IMG/VR virus record: IMGVR_UViG_3300040809_000464
Location: 1 to 64,000 of that record
DNA length: 64,000 bases
Source of the DNA: a virus
Strand: one strand, 5' to 3'
Program-made: the position numbers and the translations under genes
The notes under the pieces: generated by a model
Seen by the model: the letters and a program-made list of their open reading frames with translations, nothing else
Database searches by the model: none
What the model was told of the DNA's origin: nothing
Shown here: piece after piece, positions 47,614 through 58,009 of the stretch
Layout of the letters: every line of letters begins with the position of its first letter
How positions within the stretch are numbered: position 1 is the stretch's first letter

Positions 47614-48522
47614 ATGAGTAATGTGAATGATGAGGTTCAAGCTCTTAGTAACTTCATAGACTCAAAGCATAATGATCTATTTACACAGATACCAGCTAAA
47701 GTAACTGATGTAAGTATGGTAACAGAAGGTAAGCCTTTTATTAATGCTGAACCTCTTATCAATACTAAGCGTTCTGATGGTACATATTATGAATTAGCAG
47801 AGGTATTGGAAGTCCCTTTGATGGTATACTCTGCTAACAACGGTAAAGCTAAGTTCACTCTCCCTATTAAGGTTGGTGATAATGTATTACTAATCTATTC
47901 TATGAGGGATACAGAAGATTATCTAACCAAGGATAGAACTGCCGTAGCTAATGCTGAATATCTACAAGTCTTAGGTGAGTACCCTATCATGGCTATCCCA
48001 GCAGGGTACACTCAAAGTAATTATGTAGAGGTAGATCCTGATAATATTCTCATTGAGAATGATATTCTTAAAGTGGTTATGAAACCTGATGGGGAAATGA
48101 CTACAGATAATGATGTTACAAATATTACACATCAAGCAGATGGTACTTCAACGTATTCAAATGATAAGGTCAACGTAGAGTATAACAATGATGGTACAGT
48201 AACTATTACGAATGGTACTGCTACAGTAACTCTTGAATCGGGTGGTAATATAGTAGCTAACACTTCTGGTAATATTACAGCTACAGCAGGTGGTAATGCA
48301 GATGTAACAGCTTCAGCAATCACTCTTAACGGTCCAGTAACTATCAATGGTACACTCAATGTAACAGGTGCTACAACAGCGGCAGCTATTACAGGGGCAG
48401 CTATATTAGGTACAAGTGTTGCTACTACTGGTGGTGTTAACTTGGATAGCTTCAAGTCTGATTACGATACGCATACACATATTTCTAATGGTTCTGGTAA
48501 TGAAACTGACCCTCCTTCTTAA
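47614..48522 (+). CDS. Baseplate spike (Gp138 N-terminal-like, gpV), 302 aa
   Basis: Start at ATG 47614 behind TTGGAGG. OB-fold N-terminus (PAKVTDVS, LPIKVGDNVLLIYS) then a Thr/Gly-rich triple beta-helix (NGTATVTLESGGNIVANTSG and similar), ending DTHTHISNG: the HxH apex that binds a metal ion in P2/phi92 spikes. It pierces the host outer membrane. Confidence 0.8.
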   Translation: MSNVNDEVQALSNFIDSKHNDLFTQIPAKVTDVSMVTEGKPFINAEPLINTKRSDGTYYELAEVLEVPLMVYSANNGKAKFTLPIKVGDNVLLIYSMRDTEDYLTKDRTAVANAEYLQVLGEYPIMAIPAGYTQSNYVEVDPDNILIENDILKVVMKPDGEMTTDNDVTNITHQADGTSTYSNDKVNVEYNNDGTVTITNGTATVTLESGGNIVANTSGNITATAGGNADVTASAITLNGPVTINGTLNVTGATTAAAITGAAILGTSVATTGGVNLDSFKSDYDTHTHISNGSGNETDPPS

Positions 48523-48543
48523 TATGGTCCTAGGATACTCCTT

Positions 48544-49182
48544 ATGTTCGATTTATATTTAGATCCCTACACTAATGATCTTGTGATAGAGAATGATGAT
48601 TTCAAGACAACCACCACGTTAGCCGAATCACTTAGACAGAGGTTATCTATCACGTTAAAGACTTGGCAAGGTGAATGGTTTCAGGATACCACTTACGGTA
48701 CTCCATATATACAGTCTATATTAGGTAAGCCAAGAACGCAAGAAGAAGTAGATGCTATCTTCTTATCTATCATAGGAGAGTATAACGCTGAGATACTTTC
48801 TGTAAACTCCTTCAATTCCAACTTCGATAGACGTACTAGAAACTTTGATTTAGATTTTGATGTAACAGCATTAGATGGAAGTACCCTATCGTTTGGTACA
48901 CCTTTACCTAGGGATGAAGAGATTTACCCTGACCCTGTAGACACAACTATCACACCAGTATGCCCTGTGAATATCCCTTTCGTAGTAGAGTGTGGTAACT
49001 GGTTAGCTCATGCAGCTATGGATGATTTTAGAGTCCAATCAGGTAACTATTTCACTAGTGATAGTGGTGAGATCCCTAATATACCTTATGGTTATGCTAC
49101 GGAATCTGGAGAACCTTTCACTGAGTCAGGCGAAACTATTATGGAGTCAGGAACGTTTAATGATGTTACACCTGACAGCTAA
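48544..49182 (+). CDS. Baseplate gp46/DUF2634-like wedge protein, 212 aa
   Basis: Residues 1-130 follow the gp25/gp46 pattern: MFDLYLDPYTNDLVIENDDF, TLAESLRQRLSITLKTWQGEWF, TYGTPY. The C-terminal ~80 residues are an extra Ser/Gly/Glu-rich domain (TESGEPFTESGETIMESG) with three ESG repeats. Confidence 0.75.
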   Translation: MFDLYLDPYTNDLVIENDDFKTTTTLAESLRQRLSITLKTWQGEWFQDTTYGTPYIQSILGKPRTQEEVDAIFLSIIGEYNAEILSVNSFNSNFDRRTRNFDLDFDVTALDGSTLSFGTPLPRDEEIYPDPVDTTITPVCPVNIPFVVECGNWLAHAAMDDFRVQSGNYFTSDSGEIPNIPYGYATESGEPFTESGETIMESGTFNDVTPDS

Positions 49183-49204
49183 TTAATTTAAAGAGATTTA
49201 TGAC

Positions 49205-50737
49205 ATGGCAGAATTTGGTGTAACAGGTTTTGGTTTTGTAAAGAAAACCAGAAACGAGATACTAGAAGATTTAAAAAGTAAAGCTAGAGACGAATATGGT
49301 AACTCTATAAATACTGATAATGATTCTCTGGTAGGGCAAACCTTAGCGATCTATACTGACCAGCTTACGGACTTATGGGAAGGTTTAGAGGGAGTATATA
49401 ATGCTCAAACTATTAATGGTGCAGAGGGTATTTACCTAGATGATGTACTATCTTTACAAGGTATTAATCGTAGAGGCAAGCAGAAAAGTACAGGTCTAGC
49501 ATATCTAACAACAAATGGCTTTACCCCTAACAATACTGATTTAGATAGTGGTACTACTTTCCTAACTAATACTGGTGAGAGGTATCTACCCGTGTTAGAT
49601 ATTATAACAATCACCAACAATGTGATTGGTTCTAGGGTACATACAGATGATGTTATACTTAATGAGGTTTATAGTGTTACGTGTATATCAGAAGTTACAG
49701 GTACTACAGAGAGTATATCAGTAACAGCAACAACGGACGAAGAGAAGTATACTTTAGTAGTTCAAGGTATTTATAACTTCTTGACGGGATGCCATCCTAG
49801 CCTTATCTCTCTTATACAGTTGGAGACGATAGCGGGTAGCCCTACAACGGGTGCTTGTTACCTCGGTTATGATACTAATCTAAATCTGCAAGGGTTATCT
49901 GTCCCTATCCTCTTTGCTAAGACTCCTCAACTAAATCTTTCAGGTTATGAGTCGCTAGGTACACGTATTACACGTATATCTGTAGAAGCAGAGGAAGCGG
50001 GTATCCAGAACGTTACAGCAGGGTCTCTTAACCGTATATCACCTGAACCAATAGGTTTTGATTCTGTTACTAATATTAACAGTATGTCTGAAGGTGCTGG
50101 CGTAGAGACTGATGCAGCATACAGGTTCAGGTATAATCAGATAGTAGATAGTACAAGTGCTGCTACAAGAGATGCTATAGAGGGTGCATTACTTCAAGTT
50201 AACGGTGTAACCAAAGTACGCATTTATGAGAATACTACCCCAGTCGATACCCCTGAAGCGGATTCTTATTCATTCAATAGTGTTGTCCTTGGCGGTATAG
50301 CAGAAGATATCACACAGACTTTATTCGATAAGAAACCTATCAATGTTAAAGCTTCTGGGACTACTTGTGTAACTGTATTATCTAGTCAAAATGATGCTAC
50401 AGTAGTGTGTTACAGCCCAGCAACAGAACAAGATTTATCAGTACGTATTACATATACAACTAAAGCTGGTACAGCCCTAACACAACAAGAGCAACTAGAT
50501 GTAGCTGAGTCTTTAGAGAACTACTCTGCCAACTTAGATATAGGTGATACAGTCTTTATAGGGCAGCTTCAAAGTTACATATACAATGTTTTAGGTTTTG
50601 ATAGGTTGATATTCTTACAAGTAGAACTTAAAGAGGTTAGCCAACCTGATAGCAGTTATGCTAGTAGTGATTACACACCTGATTTTGATGAAGTAGTTGC
50701 TATCAACAATACCAATATTACATATATAAGGCAGTAA
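49205..50737 (+). CDS. Baseplate J-like wedge protein, 510 aa
   Basis: Baseplate J features: FVKKTRNEILEDLKSKARDEY, GQTLAIYTDQLTDLWEGLEGVYNAQ, GAEGIYLDD, and a middle ETDAAYRFRYNQIVDSTSAATRDAIEGALLQVNGV, the family signature. It forms the wedge that links spike hub to fibres. Confidence 0.85.
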   Translation: MAEFGVTGFGFVKKTRNEILEDLKSKARDEYGNSINTDNDSLVGQTLAIYTDQLTDLWEGLEGVYNAQTINGAEGIYLDDVLSLQGINRRGKQKSTGLAYLTTNGFTPNNTDLDSGTTFLTNTGERYLPVLDIITITNNVIGSRVHTDDVILNEVYSVTCISEVTGTTESISVTATTDEEKYTLVVQGIYNFLTGCHPSLISLIQLETIAGSPTTGACYLGYDTNLNLQGLSVPILFAKTPQLNLSGYESLGTRITRISVEAEEAGIQNVTAGSLNRISPEPIGFDSVTNINSMSEGAGVETDAAYRFRYNQIVDSTSAATRDAIEGALLQVNGVTKVRIYENTTPVDTPEADSYSFNSVVLGGIAEDITQTLFDKKPINVKASGTTCVTVLSSQNDATVVCYSPATEQDLSVRITYTTKAGTALTQQEQLDVAESLENYSANLDIGDTVFIGQLQSYIYNVLGFDRLIFLQVELKEVSQPDSSYASSDYTPDFDEVVAINNTNITYIRQ

Positions 50738-50741
50738 GTAG

Positions 50742-51377
50742 ATGACTGAACCAGTTGAGAAGATACAGCTTGTACCAAACAGAGAAGAACTTGCTCTAGA
50801 ACTTTTACCTTCTCAATACCATGGTAAAGTTAATGTAGAGGGTCTTATAAAGATGTTCTCTGATGAGGTGCAACTTGTAGAGAATACTCTTATAGATTTA
50901 CTTACTCTGAGAACCCTAAATAAAGCTTCTGGTGAGCAACTAGATGAGATTGGTAGGCGATTGAATCTATCAAGGACCAGCCAAAATGATGAAATATTCA
51001 GAACTGCGATAAGAGTTAAAGCTCTAAGTAAGCGTAATGAAGGTACTGAAGAAGATGTAGCTAGGTTATTACAATTAATCAGTGGCGACCCTAATGTATC
51101 ACTCTATAAGTTTGAACCTTATGGTGTAACAGCTACGTATAATACAGCTTGTGTTCCCGAGGATAGAATAGAACAAATATCTGCTATATTCCCTGTAGTG
51201 ACAGATTTATATTTAGAAGAGTTCATTACAGCAAGAGGTTTCGGTTTTAGTTCTATTACAGATCCAAACCCAGATCTTAACACAGTTAATTACGGTCCTT
51301 TCAGTTCCATAGGCTCTCAGCCTGACCCCTTAACTCAAGGTACTTTTGTATCATTAGCATACTCTACCACGACATAA
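50742..51377 (+). CDS. Baseplate protein gpI / DUF2612-like, 211 aa
   Basis: SGEQLDEIGRRLNLSRTSQNDE.F is the DUF2612 signature (around residues 65-88), found in tail proteins after gpJ. C-terminal ~70 residues are variable and probably attach to the spike downstream. Confidence 0.7.
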   Translation: MTEPVEKIQLVPNREELALELLPSQYHGKVNVEGLIKMFSDEVQLVENTLIDLLTLRTLNKASGEQLDEIGRRLNLSRTSQNDEIFRTAIRVKALSKRNEGTEEDVARLLQLISGDPNVSLYKFEPYGVTATYNTACVPEDRIEQISAIFPVVTDLYLEEFITARGFGFSSITDPNPDLNTVNYGPFSSIGSQPDPLTQGTFVSLAYSTTT

Positions 51378-51392
51378 TATTAAGAGAAAACT

Positions 51393-53282
51393 ATGCCTAT
51401 AAATAAACCTAGTGACTTCCCTGTGTGGGCATCTAATGATGTTACATTACCAGTGGCAGGGACAGATAATAAAGTAAAACCTAGAACAATATTGCAAACT
51501 CAGGGTGCAGACTTAGGTAATTTCTTTGCCGCTGAGGAAGCCAACTGGATGTTTGATAACCAGAATCAGTGGGTGCAATACTTTGATCAAGAGATTACAA
51601 ACCTTGACAATCAGAACATAAAAGACTACCCCTCTACAATTGAGATGATAGCAGATACCTTCTTAGAAGAGAATGACTATGTTAGAACATATGGTTATTC
51701 TTCTTTTGGTGATACTGGTGGAGCTATCTATAGAGTACTCACTACTGGCACTGCTGATGGGATGGAGGTTATAGCTCTTTCTAATGGATTGTTTGCACAC
51801 TTCCAATACCTATCTAACGTAGTTAACCCTATGCAGTTTGGAGCTGCTGGTAATGGTACTGCTGATGATACCACTGCCCTACAGAAGATCATAGACCTTC
51901 CAGAAGATAATCCAGCCAACCCTCTCTTCACTAATGGTATTGTAGTAGAGTTGTCTAATAAGAGTTACGCCTGTAGTGTTGTATTTCAGAATAAAACAAC
52001 TATTAGAAATGGTACATTGGTCCAACGTGCTTTAGGTGATAACATATTAGAACATGTAGAGGGCAGTACTAAGAGTACAGGGTGGAAGTTCTTAATAGTA
52101 GAGAATGTAACTTTCGATGGTAATGACTTTGAAGGTACTGATGTAAATACTATTGAGAATGATAACACAGCAGATATCATAAGTGGTAATACAGGATTAT
52201 ATGTAGATATAACAACTGTAGCTGTAGATAATGAATATAACCTATACTTCAAGGGTTGTACTTTTACAAAATTATATAACTCTAATATATGTTACCAGAA
52301 TGCTAAGAGATTCACCACTGAAAAAGGTTTCAATACAATATTTGAAGATTGTATTATAGAGGAGACCACTAATGATGATATCTTTGGTGGACCAGATTAC
52401 ACTAAGAAGTTACAGAATACTTTCATAATTGGTGATCCAGATTTATTTCTTTCTGCTCAACAAGAAGTATTGTTTAAGAATTGTAGGTCAGAAGATATTA
52501 CATTAGGTTACATGTATGATAGAGGCTGTAGATTAATCTTTGACAACTCCTACATTAAAGGCTCGGGTACTTCTGGTGGTCCTAGTTTCTTAACAGGTAA
52601 TGGGTCTGTGTCCTTTCTTAATAAATCGTATCTAGAGCTTACTTTAGATGATGCATTCTTGACAATGGATTCTTACGATCTAGTAGTGGATAATAGTAAA
52701 CTTGTGAATACTGCTACGGGAGAGTTAAAGGTTTGGTCTCAGTTTGGAGGATTCTACACCCCTGCAATGACCTTTATTAGCGGTGGTAACTCTAACCTTG
52801 GACGACTTAGTATCTCTAGGGACTCAAACGGTAATGTTGGAGGAAGACCTGAGGTTAAGGTATCTATAGCAGATTCTTATGCAGATTACTTATTCATAAA
52901 ACCTAGTGACTTGATAGAAGGGACCTCTCCAGACTTCGATACTATAACTATTACAGGTAGTACTCTAGACGATTTCAATATTGTATTAGATAGTGATTAT
53001 AGTAGGTTAACACTTACAGGTAATGTACTTAACAGCTTCACTTCATATACAAACCTAGAGAGTATTGTACTTCCTGATAACACACCCTCAATGATCAGTA
53101 TTACAGGTAATACATGTAATAAGCTATCTGGGGGTTCTGTAACAGCCTTATGTACTGCTGACAGGTCTAATGTAGACACTAATAAATACTTTGCCTTTGG
53201 AGGTAACTGGTTAAACAACTATACGGATCTTCTAAGGTCTACTGATGACAGTACCACCCTCCCTACAGATTATAATTTATAA
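51393..53282 (+). CDS. Tailspike with pectate-lyase superfamily beta helix, 629 aa
   Basis: Residues 1-60 form an attachment helix domain (NWMFDNQNQWVQYFDQEI). Then the pectate_lyase_3 signature NPMQFGAAGNGTADDTTALQKIID (near 146-170) and repeated strands (NVTFDGNDF, LYFKGCTFTKL, VLFKNCRSEDI, SLTGNVLNS). Likely a glycan-binding or degrading tailspike. No catalytic residues assigned. Confidence 0.75.
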   Translation: MPINKPSDFPVWASNDVTLPVAGTDNKVKPRTILQTQGADLGNFFAAEEANWMFDNQNQWVQYFDQEITNLDNQNIKDYPSTIEMIADTFLEENDYVRTYGYSSFGDTGGAIYRVLTTGTADGMEVIALSNGLFAHFQYLSNVVNPMQFGAAGNGTADDTTALQKIIDLPEDNPANPLFTNGIVVELSNKSYACSVVFQNKTTIRNGTLVQRALGDNILEHVEGSTKSTGWKFLIVENVTFDGNDFEGTDVNTIENDNTADIISGNTGLYVDITTVAVDNEYNLYFKGCTFTKLYNSNICYQNAKRFTTEKGFNTIFEDCIIEETTNDDIFGGPDYTKKLQNTFIIGDPDLFLSAQQEVLFKNCRSEDITLGYMYDRGCRLIFDNSYIKGSGTSGGPSFLTGNGSVSFLNKSYLELTLDDAFLTMDSYDLVVDNSKLVNTATGELKVWSQFGGFYTPAMTFISGGNSNLGRLSISRDSNGNVGGRPEVKVSIADSYADYLFIKPSDLIEGTSPDFDTITITGSTLDDFNIVLDSDYSRLTLTGNVLNSFTSYTNLESIVLPDNTPSMISITGNTCNKLSGGSVTALCTADRSNVDTNKYFAFGGNWLNNYTDLLRSTDDSTTLPTDYNL

Positions 53283-53285
53283 GAG

Positions 53286-53540
53286 AATAATAACATGGCA
53301 AAGAATTTATTAACGACCTATCCGGGGAAGGTGAATCCATCTACACCACAATACCCTTATGGTGAACCTAAGAATGTTAACGTTAATGGAGATGGTACGG
53401 GTACACCTTTTGAAGCTGAGTTAGTTAAAGATATTGCAGGTTTCCATCAAGCAATCTTAACTGAGGCTGGTATTGTACCTAGTAACATCGCGGATAATGC
53501 TACTAACAGTCAATATCTTGAGGGATTGAAGAGAATTGTT
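53286..53540 (+). repeat. Duplicated spike anchor, copy 1
   Basis: Leader AAGAGAATAATAAC plus ~84 codons match 55849-56100 (YPGKV.PS.PQYPYGEP, VNGDGTGTPFEAE, ASQYLEG). Intergenic bases are identical, so recombination between the two spikes is possible. Confidence 0.75.
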
Positions 53541-55793
53541 AAACAAGCTAATGTAATTACATCTGATCTTATTTACAACCTTAACAATAATTACAGTACA
53601 GGTGTAGCAATACAAACTACAGGGTTCTCTGTAAACGGTGATGGCGGGGAAGGTTTGTGGTTAAAAACTGCGACAACAGGTACCTCCTCTCAAACACCTG
53701 ATGCATTAGGTTCACCATCACTAACAGATAGTAACGGTAATGTATGGTTGTTAGTATATGGAAATACTATAAAAATTAAATCATTAGGTAATTCTGCTGT
53801 AGCTTGTGAAGGTGTATCCAATATAAAAGTAGATTTACAAGGTCAAACAGTACAAGCATTACTTGCTAGTGTTAACAATCAGTATTTCAATGGCAGTCTT
53901 GTACTTACAGGGGCTAATGCTGATTTTTCTTTACAGAAGAATATCGTAGGTGAGAATGATTATGCTTTAACTAGATCGAGAACTAAAAGCCCTGTATTAA
54001 ACTGGGAGGGTAAGGATGTATTATGGTTAGGTACTTCAATACCAGCTCAAGGAGGTACAAACTCTTACCCTGATATGTTTGCAGATACATTAAACTGTAA
54101 CGTTAGCAACTTAGCCTTTGCAGGTTCCCATGCTCAGTGGGTATCTACAGATGACCCTTTTGCTATAGGTACTATAAAAGCTTTATCCATGACTGAGGCA
54201 GACCGTCAGTGGGGTTTGACAACGTATGGACCTACATCTGCTTATGATGACTCTTTTGACGCGATTACTAAAGCTAGTCAAATGACAGCAGACCATAGAA
54301 TTAAAGCAGAGTTCGCTAAATCAAATAAAGATGTAGTGTTTCTAGATCATAACCACAATGATAGACGTGGGGATGAAGGTGTATTAAACCCTACAAAGAT
54401 AACTGTAACAGGTGTTACTATAGGTACTACCACACAAGTTGAAGTTACGGATGCTTCTAGTCTAACAGTAGGTAACGGTGCTGCTTTAGAGATTGTAGGT
54501 ATTACAAATCTTAACTACGCTGCTGGTAGAATAACATCCATAGTAAGCAACACGGTTACTATAGATTATGACAGTTCTTCTTTTACAGGTACATTTGTAA
54601 GTGGTGATCTGGTAGAGTTGGATAGAGCTACAGTGTATGGTTCTTGGAACTTCTTGATTTACTATATTAAGAATATGTCTGTTATCTATGGTGATGGCGA
54701 TGTTAAGATTATATTAAGTTCTGCACCATCAGAACATACTGATACTAATGTGTATGATCAGTATATCTATAGGATTGGTCGTTACATTAAAAATATAGCG
54801 GATAAGTGGGATTTATCATTCTTTGATGTAGAGTATTTATATGATATTAAGTTTCACGATCATCTTACATATTTCCCTGATGGGGTACATCCAACAACAA
54901 CAGAGTCAAGACAAGCATTAGCAAATCATTGGATCGAGTGGGCTGTAGGTGGAGTTACTAAGCAAGTCAACTCTAAGGATTTCCTACCATCAGCAGGCAC
55001 ACCTTATAAGGATTCAAGAGAAGCTTTATATAGTACCGCTGCTAGTGGTTTTGAAACTCCAGATTTCATATATACAACAGGCACGCAACTTGTTAATGAT
55101 GACTTTAGTGGTGGACTAGGTGATTGGACACTATCAGGTACATCTCCTGTTGTAGTGGGTGCGCCTTGGGTTGGCGGAGGTAGTGCTGTACTTTGTCAAG
55201 GTACTGATGCAACTAACAGCACATTAGATAACTTTAAAGCTTTTGGTGATGATGTAGAGTTTAGTTTTGATTTTCAAATGCCTGTGGTTAGTGGTTTAAT
55301 TGACCAAGGAGACCCATTAGGTACTATTACAATATGCCAATGTAGAGTAGGTGGTGCATATTTACAACTACAACTTATTGCAAGACCTACAAGCCTAAAC
55401 TTTAGAGCTGTTTACTTTGAATCGCCCAATACTGGATTGAATAATCTACCGGGTATTGCATATCCTTTTGAAGTAAATACTAAGTATAATATAAAAGTTA
55501 GACTTACTAAATCTACAAGTGATACAAATCCTAACGGTAAGATCGTTATTGAGATAGATAATGTAATAGTATTCTCAGCTGGTAACCTAGACACATACAA
55601 TCAAAACCCTATTAATGAATTCACATTACAAAGTGCTATGTCTAATGTAGATTCTTTTGATTGTTACTTCGGTAATGTTATTGTTAATCAATTAGATGCT
55701 AATGATTACACTCAAAGGTTTACTGGGAGTTTTACAGCTCAAGGTGGTGAAACTGTAACAGTTGTCAATGGTATTATAACTACTGTCATATAA
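53295..55793 (+). CDS. Tailspike with SGNH/GDSL esterase domain, 832 aa
   Basis: N-terminal ~90 residues are an anchor shared with the next gene. From residue ~238 an SGNH hydrolase: DVLWLGTSIP (block I Ser), HNHNDRRGDEG (block III Asn), and DGVHPTTTESRQ (Asp/His). Gly of block II is in LAFAGSH. The middle has a beta insert (GVTIGTTTQVEVTDA). The C-terminus is a LamG-like sandwich (LGDWTLSGTS). It is likely a polysaccharide deacetylase. Confidence 0.75.
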   Translation: MAKNLLTTYPGKVNPSTPQYPYGEPKNVNVNGDGTGTPFEAELVKDIAGFHQAILTEAGIVPSNIADNATNSQYLEGLKRIVKQANVITSDLIYNLNNNYSTGVAIQTTGFSVNGDGGEGLWLKTATTGTSSQTPDALGSPSLTDSNGNVWLLVYGNTIKIKSLGNSAVACEGVSNIKVDLQGQTVQALLASVNNQYFNGSLVLTGANADFSLQKNIVGENDYALTRSRTKSPVLNWEGKDVLWLGTSIPAQGGTNSYPDMFADTLNCNVSNLAFAGSHAQWVSTDDPFAIGTIKALSMTEADRQWGLTTYGPTSAYDDSFDAITKASQMTADHRIKAEFAKSNKDVVFLDHNHNDRRGDEGVLNPTKITVTGVTIGTTTQVEVTDASSLTVGNGAALEIVGITNLNYAAGRITSIVSNTVTIDYDSSSFTGTFVSGDLVELDRATVYGSWNFLIYYIKNMSVIYGDGDVKIILSSAPSEHTDTNVYDQYIYRIGRYIKNIADKWDLSFFDVEYLYDIKFHDHLTYFPDGVHPTTTESRQALANHWIEWAVGGVTKQVNSKDFLPSAGTPYKDSREALYSTAASGFETPDFIYTTGTQLVNDDFSGGLGDWTLSGTSPVVVGAPWVGGGSAVLCQGTDATNSTLDNFKAFGDDVEFSFDFQMPVVSGLIDQGDPLGTITICQCRVGGAYLQLQLIARPTSLNFRAVYFESPNTGLNNLPGIAYPFEVNTKYNIKVRLTKSTSDTNPNGKIVIEIDNVIVFSAGNLDTYNQNPINEFTLQSAMSNVDSFDCYFGNVIVNQLDANDYTQRFTGSFTAQGGETVTVVNGIITTVI

Positions 55794-55848
55794 CAGAGAT
55801 CATGCAGGGTGTTGTTATAGACTCTGCACATATCAAATACAATAAGAG

Positions 55849-56100
55849 AATAATAACATGGCTAAGAATCCATTAATAACGTACCCGGGTAAAGTACTTC
55901 CTTCTAGTCCTCAATACCCATATGGGGAACCTCGTAATGTCACTGTAAACGGTGATGGTACAGGTACTCCTTTTGAAGCTGAATACTTGAAAGATATCTA
56001 TGGATGGCAACAAGCTATCTTGGTAGAGGCAAATATTGTACCCAGCAATACTGCCGACACCGCTACTGCTAGTCAATATTTAGAAGGTATTAAAAAATTA
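55849..56100 (+). repeat. Duplicated spike anchor, copy 2
   Basis: Second copy of the anchor region at the start of the 55858-57894 gene; protein identity is about 65% by eye over ~84 residues. Confidence 0.75.
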
Positions 56101-57894
56101 GCTAGGATTGTTAATCTAACCACTAGTGATATCATTACCACTTCTACAGACTACACAGATGGTACTGTATTACAGACTACAGGTTATCACTCTTCTGGTG
56201 ATGGTGGTGAAGGTATGTGGCGTAAAACTGGTAACACAGGAGCGCCCTCTCAAGACCCTGCTGCATTAGGTGAGGCTAAATTCACAGACCTTAGTGGGGA
56301 TGAGTGGGAGCTTGTAAATACAACACTTATTAATGTAGCTAGTCTAGGTGTAAACACTGGTATAGACTCAGCACCTATATTTAATGCGGCATTAACTTCT
56401 GTAGTTGATGGTGGTACAGTATTCAACAAGAGTACTTATGACGTAGAATCTGGCGAGATAACAATTCCCCCTTCTAAGACTCTTATAGTAGATCTAGGTA
56501 AGATTAGGCTTAGAGACGGAAGTGATACACCTCTAATATCAGGTACTAATATATTCACCGTAGTCATAACAGGTAACTTCATAGACGGTAACAAGGCTAA
56601 TCAAACCACTCCTCCAGCGGCTATAGGAGATTATCCTCTTATTAATATCTCTGGAAGCGAGAGGGTTACGGTAAAAGACTGTTATATTAAGAATGCTGCT
56701 GATGTATCTATAGAAGTTAATGATACTAAGCAAGTACGAGTGATAGATAACAATATAAATAACTCACAGTCTCATGGTATCGTAGCTGCTGGTAATAATG
56801 AATTAGTTCTTATCTCTTCTAATACGGTCAAAGGTATTACAGAGGGTGCAGGTATAATCCCTATGGGGAATGCTGTATATACTTCTGTAGTAAATAATAT
56901 TGTTGAAGATGTAGATGGAGATTCTGGTGATGCGATTACTTGTTATAGTGACACTGGCAAGTTTATAACTATCGCAGGTAACGTAGTTAAAGATGTAGAA
57001 GGCCATGGTATTCATACAGGCGGGGAGTACGTAACAGTAACAGGTAACGCTATAGACTCAGTAACAGCTGCTGGCATCTATATAAGATCTCAATCTACAA
57101 CTGCTAACTATGTATCTGTAACTGGTAACACTGTCAATGCAGATACTATAGGTGTAAGTACTTTCGCTAGAGATGGTATCTATATTAATAATGTAGAAAC
57201 CTTTGCAGTCACAGGTAACACTATACATAATGCACAAGACCACGGTATACACTTGAAACAGTGTGCCGGAGGTGTTGTAAACGGGAATAGTGTAACTACA
57301 TCTCTTAACACTGGATTATACTCTGAGATAGATGGTATACGTAATGTGTATTGTAATAATGTGTTTAGAAATATTAATAGTACAGCTATGTTATTCGACC
57401 AAGAAGACCAAGGGAAGATAAATGATAACCTTATAGAATCGTGGTCTGTAGTAGATGCTTCTGGTTATGGTATAGACCTAACTGGTACTCTAATGAGTGT
57501 AGAGAACAATAGTATAAGACGAGGCACAGGTACAGTACCAGCTATCGGAAATTCGGTCTCTGCAACAGTGACTCTCAGTAAGTTCAAGGACAATGTAATC
57601 AGCTCTGGTAGTACTATAAATAAAGGTAGTGTTGCATCTAATACAACTACTAACTTACCGCACGAGTATGATTATATCACCATTTCTGGTACTACTCAGA
57701 TAGATAATATGAATACTGATACTTACGAAGGTAGAGAGGTAACTCTTAGATGTACATCTTCAGGTCTTACAATTAAAGACGGTGTAGGTAATCTAATATT
57801 AAACGGTGATTTTGTAACTTCAGGCTCATCTAGTTTCATAAGGTTATTGTTCTCTGGGGGTTCTTGGTTTGAACTCACTAGAAGTATCAACTAA
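55858..57894 (+). CDS. Beta-helix tailspike, 678 aa
   Basis: The anchor (residues 1-85) is followed by a pectate-lyase-type beta helix with repeated GNxV-type coils (ITGNFIDGNK, VVNNIVEDVDGDSG, ITIAGNVVKDVEGHG, VTVTGNAIDSV, VTGNTIHNAQDHG). The C-terminal domain is a short jelly-roll (EVTLRCTSSGLTIKDG). Likely a glycan-specific spike alternative to the SGNH one. It ends 27 bp before the terminator. Confidence 0.75.
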   Translation: MAKNPLITYPGKVLPSSPQYPYGEPRNVTVNGDGTGTPFEAEYLKDIYGWQQAILVEANIVPSNTADTATASQYLEGIKKLARIVNLTTSDIITTSTDYTDGTVLQTTGYHSSGDGGEGMWRKTGNTGAPSQDPAALGEAKFTDLSGDEWELVNTTLINVASLGVNTGIDSAPIFNAALTSVVDGGTVFNKSTYDVESGEITIPPSKTLIVDLGKIRLRDGSDTPLISGTNIFTVVITGNFIDGNKANQTTPPAAIGDYPLINISGSERVTVKDCYIKNAADVSIEVNDTKQVRVIDNNINNSQSHGIVAAGNNELVLISSNTVKGITEGAGIIPMGNAVYTSVVNNIVEDVDGDSGDAITCYSDTGKFITIAGNVVKDVEGHGIHTGGEYVTVTGNAIDSVTAAGIYIRSQSTTANYVSVTGNTVNADTIGVSTFARDGIYINNVETFAVTGNTIHNAQDHGIHLKQCAGGVVNGNSVTTSLNTGLYSEIDGIRNVYCNNVFRNINSTAMLFDQEDQGKINDNLIESWSVVDASGYGIDLTGTLMSVENNSIRRGTGTVPAIGNSVSATVTLSKFKDNVISSGSTINKGSVASNTTTNLPHEYDYITISGTTQIDNMNTDTYEGREVTLRCTSSGLTIKDGVGNLILNGDFVTSGSSSFIRLLFSGGSWFELTRSIN

Positions 57895-57920
57895 ACCCTA
57901 ACGTTCACCTAAAAAACACA

Positions 57921-57955
57921 AAAACCCTCTCAAGAGCAATCCTGAGAGGGTTTTT
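57921..57955. terminator. Bidirectional rho-independent terminator between converging operons
   Basis: AAAACCCTCTC (57921-57931) pairs with GAGAGGGTTTT (57944-57954) around a 12-nt loop. T-runs on both strands flank the stem, so it can end both the rightward spike and leftward SSB transcripts. Confidence 0.9.
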
Positions 57956-58009
57956 CTTTATATGCAATACCTACTATGTAACTCTTCTAAGAACCTCTTA
58001 CAAGGCTAT

